Origin: a virus
IMG/VR virus record: IMGVR_UViG_3300018080_000191
Span: 1-61,267 of that record
Strand: one strand, 5' to 3'
Length of the DNA stretch: 61,267 nucleotides
The notes under the pieces are model-generated. The model saw only the letters and a program-made list of their open reading frames with translations, searched no databases and had not been told where the DNA came from. Positions within the stretch are counted from its first letter, which is position 1. Every line of letters begins with the position of its first letter. The translations under genes were made by a program, and so were the position numbers. This document shows positions 38,616 to 46,121 of the stretch, piece after piece.

Positions 38616-39758
38616 ATGGATGGAATATCAATGCTTAAATCAAAACTTGAGGAAACTGCTCACAAATCCCCGCCGAAGGAATATCGAGAAGAGGGGGCAG
38701 CAGATCGGGGGGATTATGCAGACCCAAAACGATATAAATACCCTCTCCATACGGAAAAGAATGTTCGGGCTGCAATCAGCTATTTTGCTCAACCCGATAA
38801 TCACGGGATGTATTCTCCAGAAGAGCGAAAAAGTATAGCCAGGAAAATTTTTAACGCAGCCCGGAAGTACAATATTGAAGTAAGTGATGACTGGAAGGAA
38901 AAGTTTAACCTATCCAAGGCGATGGGCCAGGATGGGGAACGAGAGCAAACAGGTGGTACAGGTTTTTGTGTATGCCCGAAGTGTGGACATAGAGCAAAGC
39001 ATGACAGGGGAAAGCCCTGCAATACATTAACCTGCCCCGAGTGTGGTGTTGCACTGACGGGGGAGGGGACCGCTGGAAGTAAACTCAAAAAGAGTAAGGT
39101 AATTAAGACGCGTGTAATTCTTACCCGAGATGGTAAAATGCTTATGAAAAGCCGGACCGGAAAAAAGGAAAATCCTGCAATAACAGTAATAACAAAAATG
39201 GTAAATGAATATGAGATAAACGGTGGAGACCCGGCTGTAGCAATTGAAAGTATTCGGAACGTCGTGAATAGCCATAAGGATCGGCTCCCGAACCTATCAA
39301 AAGTCCTGGAGGATGAATTTGGAAGTAGAACGCTGAAGGCGAAAGATACGTCCAGGTTAATTAAAAAGCAGATTATCAACAAGCAGGGCAAGAAGCAAAC
39401 AGTATACGTGAGGCCCGGGGAAGATCCCCAAAAACAGGTCCAAGGGCAGCAACAACCCGGGGTGCAGCAGGCCAGAAAAGATTCTGATACCGCGAAAGAG
39501 GAGAAGAAAAAGTCAAAACGGGACATGTTTAAAAACGCTATTAAAAATTTGATTGAGACGATGACGCAGGTATTTTCGGGCCAAGGTGGGACAGAGCAGG
39601 CAACGGGCACGGCACAGCAAGCTGGCGAGGATGCGTCAAGGGTTGGCATTGCACAGAGGAAGGAAAAAACTGCGAAAAAACGAGAGAAGCAAGCAGAAAA
39701 GAAAACAGAGAAAAAGTCTGGAAAAGATTATTATACAGGAACCCTGTTTGAATTATGA
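38616..39758 (+). CDS. DUF6582-like and zinc-ribbon protein with recurrent linker (380 aa)
   Basis: ATG after AAGGTGTAAGTT. Residues about 30-95 resemble the DUF6582 family (YPLHTEKNVRAAISYF, EERKSIARKIFNAARKYNIEV). A zinc ribbon follows (CVCPKCGHRA, LTCPECGVAL). The recurrent linker appears at about 245-268 (DTSRLIKKQIINKQG), then a Gln-rich and Lys-rich tail likely disordered or coiled. The linker ties it to the giant polyvalent proteins; DUF6582 segments are often found in phage structural or protease-linked proteins. Function unknown. Confidence 0.78.
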   Translation: MDGISMLKSKLEETAHKSPPKEYREEGAADRGDYADPKRYKYPLHTEKNVRAAISYFAQPDNHGMYSPEERKSIARKIFNAARKYNIEVSDDWKEKFNLSKAMGQDGEREQTGGTGFCVCPKCGHRAKHDRGKPCNTLTCPECGVALTGEGTAGSKLKKSKVIKTRVILTRDGKMLMKSRTGKKENPAITVITKMVNEYEINGGDPAVAIESIRNVVNSHKDRLPNLSKVLEDEFGSRTLKAKDTSRLIKKQIINKQGKKQTVYVRPGEDPQKQVQGQQQPGVQQARKDSDTAKEEKKKSKRDMFKNAIKNLIETMTQVFSGQGGTEQATGTAQQAGEDASRVGIAQRKEKTAKKREKQAEKKTEKKSGKDYYTGTLFEL

Positions 39759-39979
39759 AAAACGGAATTGAAATAGTAAACGGTAAAATCGTTCTCGATA
39801 AAGTCGAGAAAAAGATAATGTGTCGGCAGTGTCGAAAGATTATTGCACTTAAAAATAGAAACACCCTTTTATATAAGGGGATGGTGGCCCATGTTCAGGA
39901 TTCGGCACTTGTCCGATGTGACAGATGTAAAACATATAATGTGATTCGCTTAAATGACAAAAAAGAGGAAAAAAAGTAG
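39755..39979 (+). CDS. zinc-ribbon protein (74 aa)
   Basis: ATGA overlap with the preceding stop. CRQC (near residue 23) and CDRC (near residue 55) form a two-CxxC zinc ribbon like those of Com-type phage translation regulators, with a basic tail. Com activates translation of a modification gene in Mu; whether this relative does something similar is unknown. Its end overlaps a terminator. Confidence 0.72.
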   Translation: MKNGIEIVNGKIVLDKVEKKIMCRQCRKIIALKNRNTLLYKGMVAHVQDSALVRCDRCKTYNVIRLNDKKEEKK

Positions 39980-40003
39980 AAAATCTGCATTTTTTTTATT
40001 TTT
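39968..40003 (+). terminator. Rho-independent terminator
   Basis: Stem GTAGA/TCTGC (39976-39980 and 39984-39988) around AAA, flanked by an A run before and eight T bases after (T run 39990-39997, then more T). It overlaps the stop of the zinc-ribbon gene and closes the 21.3-40 kb transcription unit. Confidence 0.65.
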
Positions 40004-40028
40004 GGCACGGGATATCCATTCTCGGGGA

Positions 40029-40057
40029 TTGACAAAAGAGGAACTTTGTGGTAAGAT
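40029..40057 (+). promoter_or_regulatory. sigma70-type promoter ahead of the capsid operon
   Basis: TTGACA at 40029-40034, 17-base spacer, TAAGAT at 40052-40057. The start is expected near 40064. It lies between a terminator and a structured leader before the prohead protease gene. Confidence 0.75.
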
Positions 40058-40063
40058 GTCCTC

Positions 40064-40185
40064 AAAATAGGGGTAATTGTTAAAAACGCCCCATCTCGCT
40101 GCTTATAGTAAGTGGCATAAGAAATTAAAAAGCCACCATAGATATCATGCGTTAGCGTGTGCTCTATCTCTCGGTGGCTTTTTTT
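40064..40185 (+). ncRNA. structured leader or small RNA with terminator hairpin
   Basis: The predicted transcript (about 122 bases) folds from 5': GGGG/CCCC (40070-40073 with 40089-40092); CTTAT/ATAAG (40102-40106 with 40117-40121) whose loop shows GTGGC (40112-40116); then the terminator. The loop GTGGC is complementary to GCCAC (40132-40136) in the terminator's 5' arm, so two exclusive folds are possible. It may be an attenuator controlling capsid genes, or a free-standing RNA. No known RNA family is recognised. Confidence 0.5.
40127..40185 (+). terminator. long three-tier terminator hairpin
   Basis: Outer stem AAAAAGCCACC/GGTGGCTTTTT (40127-40137 with 40173-40183), middle ATAGA/TCTAT, and inner CATGC-GTTA-GCGTG (40146-40159). 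The stem runs into seven T bases (40179-40185). It stands 31 bases before the prohead protease start, so it should stop most transcripts from the promoter at 40029 unless antitermination occurs. Confidence 0.8.
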
Positions 40186-40216
40186 ATGAAATCAATTTAG
40201 CGGAATATTTACCTCA

Positions 40217-41083
40217 ATGAGAATCGTAATCGGTAATTTTCAACTTCAAAAGGCTGATAGGCCTGAGGATGATAAATATGTATACGTCCGGATGATTGCC
40301 AATCGGCTTGATATTGATAAAGAAAACCAGCAGATTTTACCCCAGGCATTTAGTAAGGCAACCATTGAGAATTTTCTGAAAAACGGGATTATCGACTGGC
40401 ATCATCAGAGTGTCCTAGGGAAAACCAGCGAGGAAAGAGCTAAGGCTATCCTGGGGGAACCTTACGATTTCAAGTGGGAAGATGGTTTGCCGGTTGTATA
40501 TGCCAGGTTAACCAAGGGCCATCCTATAGTACGAGACTCTATTCTTCCCCATCTTGATGCTGAGCAGCGGGTATTCAGCGCGAGTGTTGGTGGGTCTATC
40601 AAAAAGATCAAAAAGTTTTTTGATAAGGCGATCAATACGGCGAAAGAGGAAATTTTGGCTATCGATTGGAACCATTTGGCGATAGCTGCCACACCGTATG
40701 TTATTTCTGCTGGGTCCGCGGTGAGTATGGTTAAGGCCCAAAACGATCTGTGCGTTGAGTTTAGCGATGTGTCTGCATTTGAGAGCGAAATAGATATTAT
40801 CACGAAAGAGGGGGAATTGCGTAAGGCCCTCCAGATGGGAGCTGGAACAGATGTATCGAGTTTAGCCGGGGCTGACGCTCTCAGGATGCAAAGCCTGGAG
40901 GGGGATCGGCAATATAACCGATTACGAGATGATGTTATGTTTGCCATTATGGATGGAACAATTACGCCATCTCGGGACAGCGTAATGATGTTTTTAAAGG
41001 CCAAAGGTGTTCCCGAGAGAGAATCAAGGGATTTCCTGTCTCAATTTTTAAAAAGCATACGAAACGCCATTCAAACCATTTAA
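40217..41083 (+). CDS. prohead maturation protease (XkdF/S78-like)
   Basis: The 288-aa enzyme should process scaffold and head proteins inside the prohead. The N-terminal protease fold shows IVIGNFQLQKADR, a His pair in IIDWHHQSVLG (His62-His63), and the Ser region RVFSASVGGSIKK (Ser121 or Ser123 as nucleophile), followed by IDWNHLAIAATP, the usual S78-type pattern. The C-terminal 80 residues are helical. The ribosome site is weak (AGCGGAAT), and a leader hairpin precedes it. Position before scaffold and capsid genes agrees with the role. Confidence 0.87.
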   Translation: MRIVIGNFQLQKADRPEDDKYVYVRMIANRLDIDKENQQILPQAFSKATIENFLKNGIIDWHHQSVLGKTSEERAKAILGEPYDFKWEDGLPVVYARLTKGHPIVRDSILPHLDAEQRVFSASVGGSIKKIKKFFDKAINTAKEEILAIDWNHLAIAATPYVISAGSAVSMVKAQNDLCVEFSDVSAFESEIDIITKEGELRKALQMGAGTDVSSLAGADALRMQSLEGDRQYNRLRDDVMFAIMDGTITPSRDSVMMFLKAKGVPERESRDFLSQFLKSIRNAIQTI

Positions 41084-41097
41084 GGAGGAAATATATA

Positions 41098-41790
41098 ATG
41101 AAAGGCGATGAAATTAAAGTTCTCTCGGATTTACTTAATCTCGAAAAGCTGTCAAAGGCTGAAGAGGTTAATGATGACGAAGAAAGAGATGATGAGGACG
41201 AGTATAACGAGGAATACATGAAGAAATACATGAAGAAGTTCATGAAGAGCAACCGGGACTATGTTGCCAAGTGTTCTGAGGATCTCGGATTCGTCAAAAA
41301 GGCTATCGATACCGAAGTGGAAAATATCGAAGGTATTGAAGAGGCCGATGCAACACTGGTCGATGGGACAAGTTTTATCAATGCCCTGTCTGACGGTATG
41401 GGTGTACTCGCTAAGGCTGTGGCCGGGATTATCGAAGAGATGGCAGAACTGAGAAGTGAGCTTGAGTATCAAACCGAACTGTCAAAGGCTTCTGGCGGTG
41501 TTCTTGTGAAAGCTGCTGAGGCACTGGATGAGCTCTCATCTGCACCTCTCGAAAGGCGTGGTCACGATTTTGCACCGCAAGACAGGAGTGCTGATGGCGG
41601 TGGTAACGGGTCTGCACTTCGAAAAGCAAAAAACCTTAGCGTAGATGAAATCAAGAGAATGGCCTTAAGGGCTGCCCAGGAAGGTGACAACAGAGCTGCT
41701 TCGCTGGTTACAGATCTGGACTGCTGCAATGGCAATCTCGGGATGTTGAGAAAGGCCTCAATAAATCTGATTGAAGAATTAGCAAGCTAA
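41098..41790 (+). CDS. probable scaffold or capsid assembly protein (230 aa)
   Basis: AAGGAGG precedes the ATG. A highly acidic stretch (VNDDEERDDEDEYNEE) followed by Lys-rich helices and a coiled-coil region (IIEEMAELRSELEYQTELSK) matches the usual look of scaffolding proteins. It sits between the prohead protease and the major capsid gene, the standard place. The C-terminal 50 residues look folded (DEIKRMALRAAQEGDN). Assigned by position and composition; no strong family motif. Confidence 0.75.
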   Translation: MKGDEIKVLSDLLNLEKLSKAEEVNDDEERDDEDEYNEEYMKKYMKKFMKSNRDYVAKCSEDLGFVKKAIDTEVENIEGIEEADATLVDGTSFINALSDGMGVLAKAVAGIIEEMAELRSELEYQTELSKASGGVLVKAAEALDELSSAPLERRGHDFAPQDRSADGGGNGSALRKAKNLSVDEIKRMALRAAQEGDNRAASLVTDLDCCNGNLGMLRKASINLIEELAS

Positions 41791-41812
41791 GAGATAAAGG
41801 GGGAATATTAGG

Positions 41813-43306
41813 ATGGAAATTACAAATCAAAAAGAGTATTGGGAAGGTTTCGGGCAATCGAGCGCAGAAGATGTCCAGAACCTTTTAAAGGCTCTTCAGG
41901 CCCAGGAAGGGATTACGGACGTTGCGAACCTGATTGGCGTAGGAGCCCTCCAGCCTCAAAGCCTGGAAGGAACTCTCGCTCTTCTCACATTTCAGGAAAA
42001 GCACCTTGCCCTGTGGCGAGATATCCCGAAGGGGATGGCTGAAAGCACACTCGAAGAATACTCCGTGCAGCTCGGGTATGGCCAGGATTCGAGTGGCTGG
42101 GTCCAGCAAATGGAATCGGCTCTTGAGTCTGATGCTGAGCTTGCTCGCGAATATGCGATCATGAAGTATCAGCGACAGATGTGGAAATTTTCGGATGTTG
42201 CCGGAATCGTTAAGACCATTAGCCCTGTTGAACGTGTTCAAAAACAGGCTGCTGCTCTCAGGTGTTTGCGAAACATGAACAGAACGCTGTATTCTGGCGA
42301 CTCCAATATGATTTCTGAATCGATTGACGGTTTTGAAAAGACCATTCTGAACAATGGCTCTTCTGATCACGTAATCGATTTGCGTGGTGCTTCGCCTGCT
42401 CAAAAGAATTTTCGAGAAGCTGCAGAGCTGATAACGGCGAATTTTGGTAATGTCGAAGGTGCTGGACTGTATATGTCTCCTGGGGCCCTGACGACTATTA
42501 GCCAGATCATCGAGACTAATCAGCGGTATGCACAGAACCAATTGGGGGCCGATGGAAACCTGAGCCTGGGGCACAGAATCAATGTGATTCATACCGATTT
42601 TGGCTCCATCACGCCTAAGGTCGATATCTTTCTTGCGGGTGAATATGACGGAAGAACCGTTCCCAAGATAGCAAGCCCTTCGAACCCGAAGGTCCTTGTT
42701 GAGGGTGCTACTTCTGAGCGAGCTCCCGGGATGCCGTCAATAGCGGTTACTGCCCAGGGTGCAACGGTATCGGGTTCCTTGTGGAGTGACACCGGTACTC
42801 GTCCGTCTGCCAAGACATACAACTTTCGAGTGGCTGCTGGAAACAGGTTTGGTTTAAGCAAGGCTTGTGCTTCTGCAAATGCGGGTGAGAACGTGGTTGC
42901 AAATGGTTCTCTTACCATCACCATTACCCCGTCTGGGGCAAGCAACTATCCTGCAACCTACTACGAAATTTATTCCGAGCAGGTCGCTGGATCGGGCGTT
43001 TTCCGCTTTCTTGCACGAGTTAAGGATAGTGGTGCCGGAACTACCAGCTATGTGGATCTGAATAAATACATTCCTGGGACTTCGCGGATGTTCTTGCTTG
43101 ACCTTACCTCTCTCGGGGATCTGAGAACCTTCATGCTGAAGAGGCTGGCCCCGATGCACTCGAAAGAGTATGCAAGAATTGGTGAGTTTCGCTGGGGAAG
43201 CGTGAACCTCTATGCTACTCCTCAGTATTACGCACCGTTGCGTTTCGTACTTTTTATCAACGTTCCGGTTGGCGTACAGAGCAAGTCCTCAAGAATTGAC
43301 CTGTAA
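41813..43306 (+). CDS. major capsid protein with inserted Ig/FN3-like domain
   Basis: The 497-aa protein has the shape of a HK97-fold capsid protein of large myoviruses: early helices (DVQNLLKALQAQ), EKHLALWRDIPKG, a spine-helix region (SPVERVQKQAAALRCLRNMN), FREAAELITANFG, LYMSPGALTTISQI, and a final beta region (EYARIGEFRWGSVNLY, FVLFINVPVG). Residues about 304-424 are a beta-sandwich insertion with Ig/fibronectin-III character (KTYNFRVAAGNRFGLSKA, TYYEIYSEQ, AGTTSYVDLNKYIPG). The insertion probably projects from the capsid surface. The ribosome site GGGGGAA is strong, as expected for an abundant protein. Confidence 0.9.
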   Translation: MEITNQKEYWEGFGQSSAEDVQNLLKALQAQEGITDVANLIGVGALQPQSLEGTLALLTFQEKHLALWRDIPKGMAESTLEEYSVQLGYGQDSSGWVQQMESALESDAELAREYAIMKYQRQMWKFSDVAGIVKTISPVERVQKQAAALRCLRNMNRTLYSGDSNMISESIDGFEKTILNNGSSDHVIDLRGASPAQKNFREAAELITANFGNVEGAGLYMSPGALTTISQIIETNQRYAQNQLGADGNLSLGHRINVIHTDFGSITPKVDIFLAGEYDGRTVPKIASPSNPKVLVEGATSERAPGMPSIAVTAQGATVSGSLWSDTGTRPSAKTYNFRVAAGNRFGLSKACASANAGENVVANGSLTITITPSGASNYPATYYEIYSEQVAGSGVFRFLARVKDSGAGTTSYVDLNKYIPGTSRMFLLDLTSLGDLRTFMLKRLAPMHSKEYARIGEFRWGSVNLYATPQYYAPLRFVLFINVPVGVQSKSSRIDL

Positions 43307-43316
43307 GAGGTAGAAA

Positions 43317-43631
43317 ATGGATTTCCAGAACGGATTACCGAGATCGCAAAATAGAATTATTCTTTCTCCCCAGGACATAGCTTCCGCGAGACTGAATAAC
43401 CAATTTGCGGTATATGGCACGGATCCATCGTTTACGGGTGACAATAAAATTGTGTTTTTGGAATATGTGGCGCACGGTGGGAGCCTTGTCATTAAAGACA
43501 AGGACTCCAACGCCGTGTCCGGCACAATAACGGGAACGCTTGATCTGTCGTGTGCTCCCATGAGGCTGGATGGGGGTGTTGTATTGACAGGTTCAGTATT
43601 GATCGCAAAAGGGTTCTTTATTGAAAAGTAA
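43317..43631 (+). CDS. probable virion protein (104 aa)
   Basis: Directly behind the capsid gene with AGAGG upstream. Mostly beta strands (NNQFAVYGTDPSFT, GGSLVIKDKDSNAVSG, GGVVLTGSVLIAKG), consistent with a small head decoration or capsid-stabilising protein. No family recognised; role inferred from position and fold type. Confidence 0.62.
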   Translation: MDFQNGLPRSQNRIILSPQDIASARLNNQFAVYGTDPSFTGDNKIVFLEYVAHGGSLVIKDKDSNAVSGTITGTLDLSCAPMRLDGGVVLTGSVLIAKGFFIEK

Positions 43632-43651
43632 TATAAGGGGGAAAGGGATAG

Positions 43652-44080
43652 ATGAATAATCCTAATTTGAATAAAATCATCGAACTGGCTTCTCAACTTG
43701 AGAGCGGGAATGTTCTCAGGGAAAAGATTGTCAAGGGCGTGTACGATTTTTCAGTGCAGGGAGGCGCACAGGGGACATATAGCCTGGGCGTAGAATTGCC
43801 TATACATGCTGTTGTAACACGCAGTTATGTTGACGTTCTTGCAACCGTACTTCCCGATTCTGCTGTTCTTGGGGTCGGCTCTGCTTCTGATGCTGATATA
43901 GTTGCTGCTTCTGCTGCTGGCAGTGTTTTTGAGATTGGGCAATCTGAAGGAGTTCAAACCGGAACTGCTGCAAGCATGCTCAAGATGACGGCCAAAAAAA
44001 CCGTATACGTGAAAATTGCTACGGATGACGTGACGGCTGGAAAGTTTAACGTGTTCATTGAATATCTTAATTCCGAGTAG
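43652..44080 (+). CDS. probable head decoration protein (142 aa)
   Basis: GGGGGAAAGGG precedes the ATG. The pattern KGVYDFSVQGGAQGTYSLGVELP followed by Ala/Ser/Asp-rich beta loops and KKTVYVKIATDDVTAGKFNVFIEY is common in small phage structural proteins near capsid genes. It likely coats or stabilises the head. Assigned by position and beta-rich composition. Confidence 0.65.
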   Translation: MNNPNLNKIIELASQLESGNVLREKIVKGVYDFSVQGGAQGTYSLGVELPIHAVVTRSYVDVLATVLPDSAVLGVGSASDADIVAASAAGSVFEIGQSEGVQTGTAASMLKMTAKKTVYVKIATDDVTAGKFNVFIEYLNSE

Positions 44081-44086
44081 CAGACA

Positions 44087-44224
44087 ATGGCTAGTTGGGA
44101 TGCGTTAATTCTTATTCATGATGTGGCAGCCAGCAAGATCGCTACAAAGTTTATCTACCAAGCAATTTTCGTAGTGGCTGCCTTTATATTCGGCTTTTTG
44201 GCCGGTAAATGGTATAAGAGATAA
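44087..44224 (+). CDS. membrane micro-protein (45 aa)
   Basis: The ATG lies six bases after the preceding stop, with a weak ribosome site. One membrane helix (IYQAIFVVAAFIFGFLAGKW) ends in a basic tail (KWYKR). It sits oddly among capsid genes. Function unknown; holin-like small proteins can lie anywhere in phage genomes. Confidence 0.6.
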   Translation: MASWDALILIHDVAASKIATKFIYQAIFVVAAFIFGFLAGKWYKR

Positions 44225-44230
44225 AGGGGG

Positions 44231-44298
44231 GTCTCCCCAATCGAACAGTCTCCGGACGGTGGCGTGCCTTACAACAGTAAGGAGTAGAGCGGGGAGAC
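44231..44298 (+). ncRNA. candidate structured RNA between capsid genes
   Basis: Outer stem GTCTCCCC/GGGGAGAC (44231-44238 with 44291-44298) encloses a second perfect hairpin CCTTAC-AACA-GTAAGG (44267-44282) and a possible short GTC-TCCG-GAC hairpin near 44249. No T tract follows, so it is not a terminator. It stands directly before the 121-aa gene and could control its translation, mark an RNA processing site or be a stand-alone RNA. No known class recognised. Confidence 0.5.
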
Positions 44299-44313
44299 AA
44301 AACAAAATAAGAT

Positions 44314-44679
44314 ATGTCACTGAAAGCAACAATTTCCGGCGAGTTCACAATTGTCAATGAAAGCTCAAATGAAAAGCTTTTAAACCTTTCATTATCGAGC
44401 ATATTTGGCAATGTATCAAGCATAAAAGAACACGTATTTGTAGAGAGGCAAATCAGTAGTGGTGACGGAGCGGTTTCTGTCCATACCGGGGGTATTGGCA
44501 CTATTAAGGGGTTTCTCCTTGTTGTTGAGAGTGGAACCGTAACAGTCAAGCACGACTCAAACAGTACCGGTATCGATATTACCAGCAGTGCCCTGGTCTT
44601 GTTTGGGAAGCTTGCCAGCATAACTATTGAAACCTTATCTGCAACAGACATTAGCGTGAAGTATGTACTTTTCGGATAA
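44314..44679 (+). CDS. probable virion protein (121 aa)
   Basis: Beta-rich protein (KATISGEFTIVNESSNEKL, GTIKGFLLVVESGTVTVK, LASITIETLSATDISVKY) ahead of the connector genes; a decoration or neck-like role is possible. No clear ribosome site lies immediately before the ATG, and a structured RNA precedes it, hinting at translational control. No family recognised. Confidence 0.62.
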   Translation: MSLKATISGEFTIVNESSNEKLLNLSLSSIFGNVSSIKEHVFVERQISSGDGAVSVHTGGIGTIKGFLLVVESGTVTVKHDSNSTGIDITSSALVLFGKLASITIETLSATDISVKYVLFG

Positions 44680-44686
44680 TGACAGA

Positions 44687-44716
44687 ACGGGCGTGCTGGT
44701 TTTTCAGCACGCCCGT
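44687..44716 (+). repeat. 12-bp perfect GC-rich hairpin
   Basis: ACGGGCGTGCTG and CAGCACGCCCGT (12 bases each) with loop GTTTTT, immediately after the head gene at 44679. No T run follows the stem (AAATCT), so it is not a standard terminator; it may protect the 3' end of the abundant capsid message or mark an RNA processing point before the connector genes. Confidence 0.7.
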
Positions 44717-44739
44717 AAATCTATGAAAGAGATGTTTCA

Positions 44740-45627
44740 ATGGATGAAAGAAAGGGCTTTGCATTTGACAATCCCGATCTGGAAAATGATAAATATTATA
44801 CCGATTGGGGGTTAGTAGTAACACCTGATGAATTACGATACATTGTGGCGTGGGGGACGAAGCTTGTAGCAACTGATGCAAGCCAAACATTTACTGATAA
44901 TAACTTACAATACTATATTGATAATGCAATTGATATTGTCGAAGCTGATTTACAAATTGATCTTTACCCCCGCGTAGTTCGGTATGAAGATCCAATCGAT
45001 CCGGAAACGGGAGCGAGAACTCCCAGGAGCGGTATTTCAGATGACGTTAACCAGATACGGGAGCTCGGGTATCCTTTTAGGGAAAGGTTGGCCGACCATT
45101 ATTTGTATGTTAAACTAAAAAGAAGGCCTCTCCAAGAAGTCATATCTGCCAAGCTTGTAGATCCAGTACGAAATACGTTGATTGACATTTATCCCTGGAG
45201 GAGGGAGCTTTCTGGGTTAGAAGCTACTGTTCGATTTTTCCCGCAGGTCGGTTCCGGTCTTGTCGGGATACCCTTCATGAGCCAGAACCTGTTACGGTTG
45301 TACTATCCTTTTAAAGATTTCCCAAACGCAATTATGATTGATTATAAAACCGGTTACGAGCGGGCCGATAAAGTTCCGCGTGATCTGGTGGAAGTTGTCA
45401 GAAAGCTGGCAGGTATTATGCTGCTTAATGATTTTGGTGATGGTCGGTCCGCAGCTCTGGCAAGTGCAAGCGCATCATTAAACAGTATATCTGAAAGCTT
45501 TAACACCACCATGAGTGCGACCAATGCAATGTACGGGGCCAGGATATTGCAGTGGCAGAAGGAGTTGAAGCAGTGGTGGCAACGAAATCATAATCGTTAT
45601 CGGCGGTCTATATTTGGTGTGTTATGA
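44740..45627 (+). CDS. head-tail connector/adaptor protein (295 aa)
   Basis: First gene of the neck block. The middle contains an adaptor-type helical bundle (DNNLQYYIDNAIDIVEADL, LVEVVRKLAGIMLLNDFG) and strands (HYLYVKLKRRPLQEVISAKL, AIMIDYKTGYE) in the order seen in proteins that bind below the portal. No enzyme motif. Assignment by position and pattern; I cannot name the family exactly. Confidence 0.7.
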   Translation: MDERKGFAFDNPDLENDKYYTDWGLVVTPDELRYIVAWGTKLVATDASQTFTDNNLQYYIDNAIDIVEADLQIDLYPRVVRYEDPIDPETGARTPRSGISDDVNQIRELGYPFRERLADHYLYVKLKRRPLQEVISAKLVDPVRNTLIDIYPWRRELSGLEATVRFFPQVGSGLVGIPFMSQNLLRLYYPFKDFPNAIMIDYKTGYERADKVPRDLVEVVRKLAGIMLLNDFGDGRSAALASASASLNSISESFNTTMSATNAMYGARILQWQKELKQWWQRNHNRYRRSIFGVL

Positions 45628-46121
45628 TAAAACGTGAAATCGGAGAATTAGGTGGTGATAAATTAACGTATTGCCAGGCCGAATCAATCGACGAGGCCCA
45701 GAGGGAAGGGTTTCCCCAGGGGCTGTATTTTTGCTGGGAGTATAAAGGAGAGCGCATATTTAGTCCCGGTAAGATTATTTCCATGGTTCAAGACAGTGTA
45801 CGCAATGGTGTGTTTGAACCACAAAAACTGATTAACAAGAATGATATTCAGAAAGTCTACAACGAACTGGTGAGCAACCAGAAAAAAAATATCGTTGAGC
45901 AATTAACAAAAATTCTGAAGAGATACGAAAACGAAAATGCCCCTAAAGAGGTTATAGAAGCCATTAAGAACACGATAGAAAGCTACAAAAACCAGGTCTT
46001 TCCCGATCGGGATGGAATTGTGAGGCCAAACAGGAAACAGGCTGAAAGCCTGGCGGGCAGTGAAGAGCAGCTCAAAAGCATTTTTGATTCAAGTATAATA
46101 GAAAGGGAGTTTGGCCGATAA
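45624..46121 (+). CDS. hypothetical neck-region protein (165 aa)
   Basis: ATGA overlap with the connector gene and direct TAATG link to the next. The N-terminal half is mixed (YCQAESIDEAQREGFPQGLYFCWEY), the C-terminal half is a long charged coiled coil (NIVEQLTKILKRYENENAPKEVIEAI). Probably part of head-tail joining; unrecognised family. Confidence 0.65.
   Translation: MIKREIGELGGDKLTYCQAESIDEAQREGFPQGLYFCWEYKGERIFSPGKIISMVQDSVRNGVFEPQKLINKNDIQKVYNELVSNQKKNIVEQLTKILKRYENENAPKEVIEAIKNTIESYKNQVFPDRDGIVRPNRKQAESLAGSEEQLKSIFDSSIIEREFGR

Noticed and set aside
41885-42592. 235-codon open frame on the minus strand
   Set aside because: Fully antisense to the major capsid gene. No recognisable protein pattern and no minus-strand operon.
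44231-44298. Self-cleaving hammerhead-type ribozyme
   Set aside because: The conserved CTGATGA and GAAAC cores are absent, so the structure is reported only as an unknown RNA.
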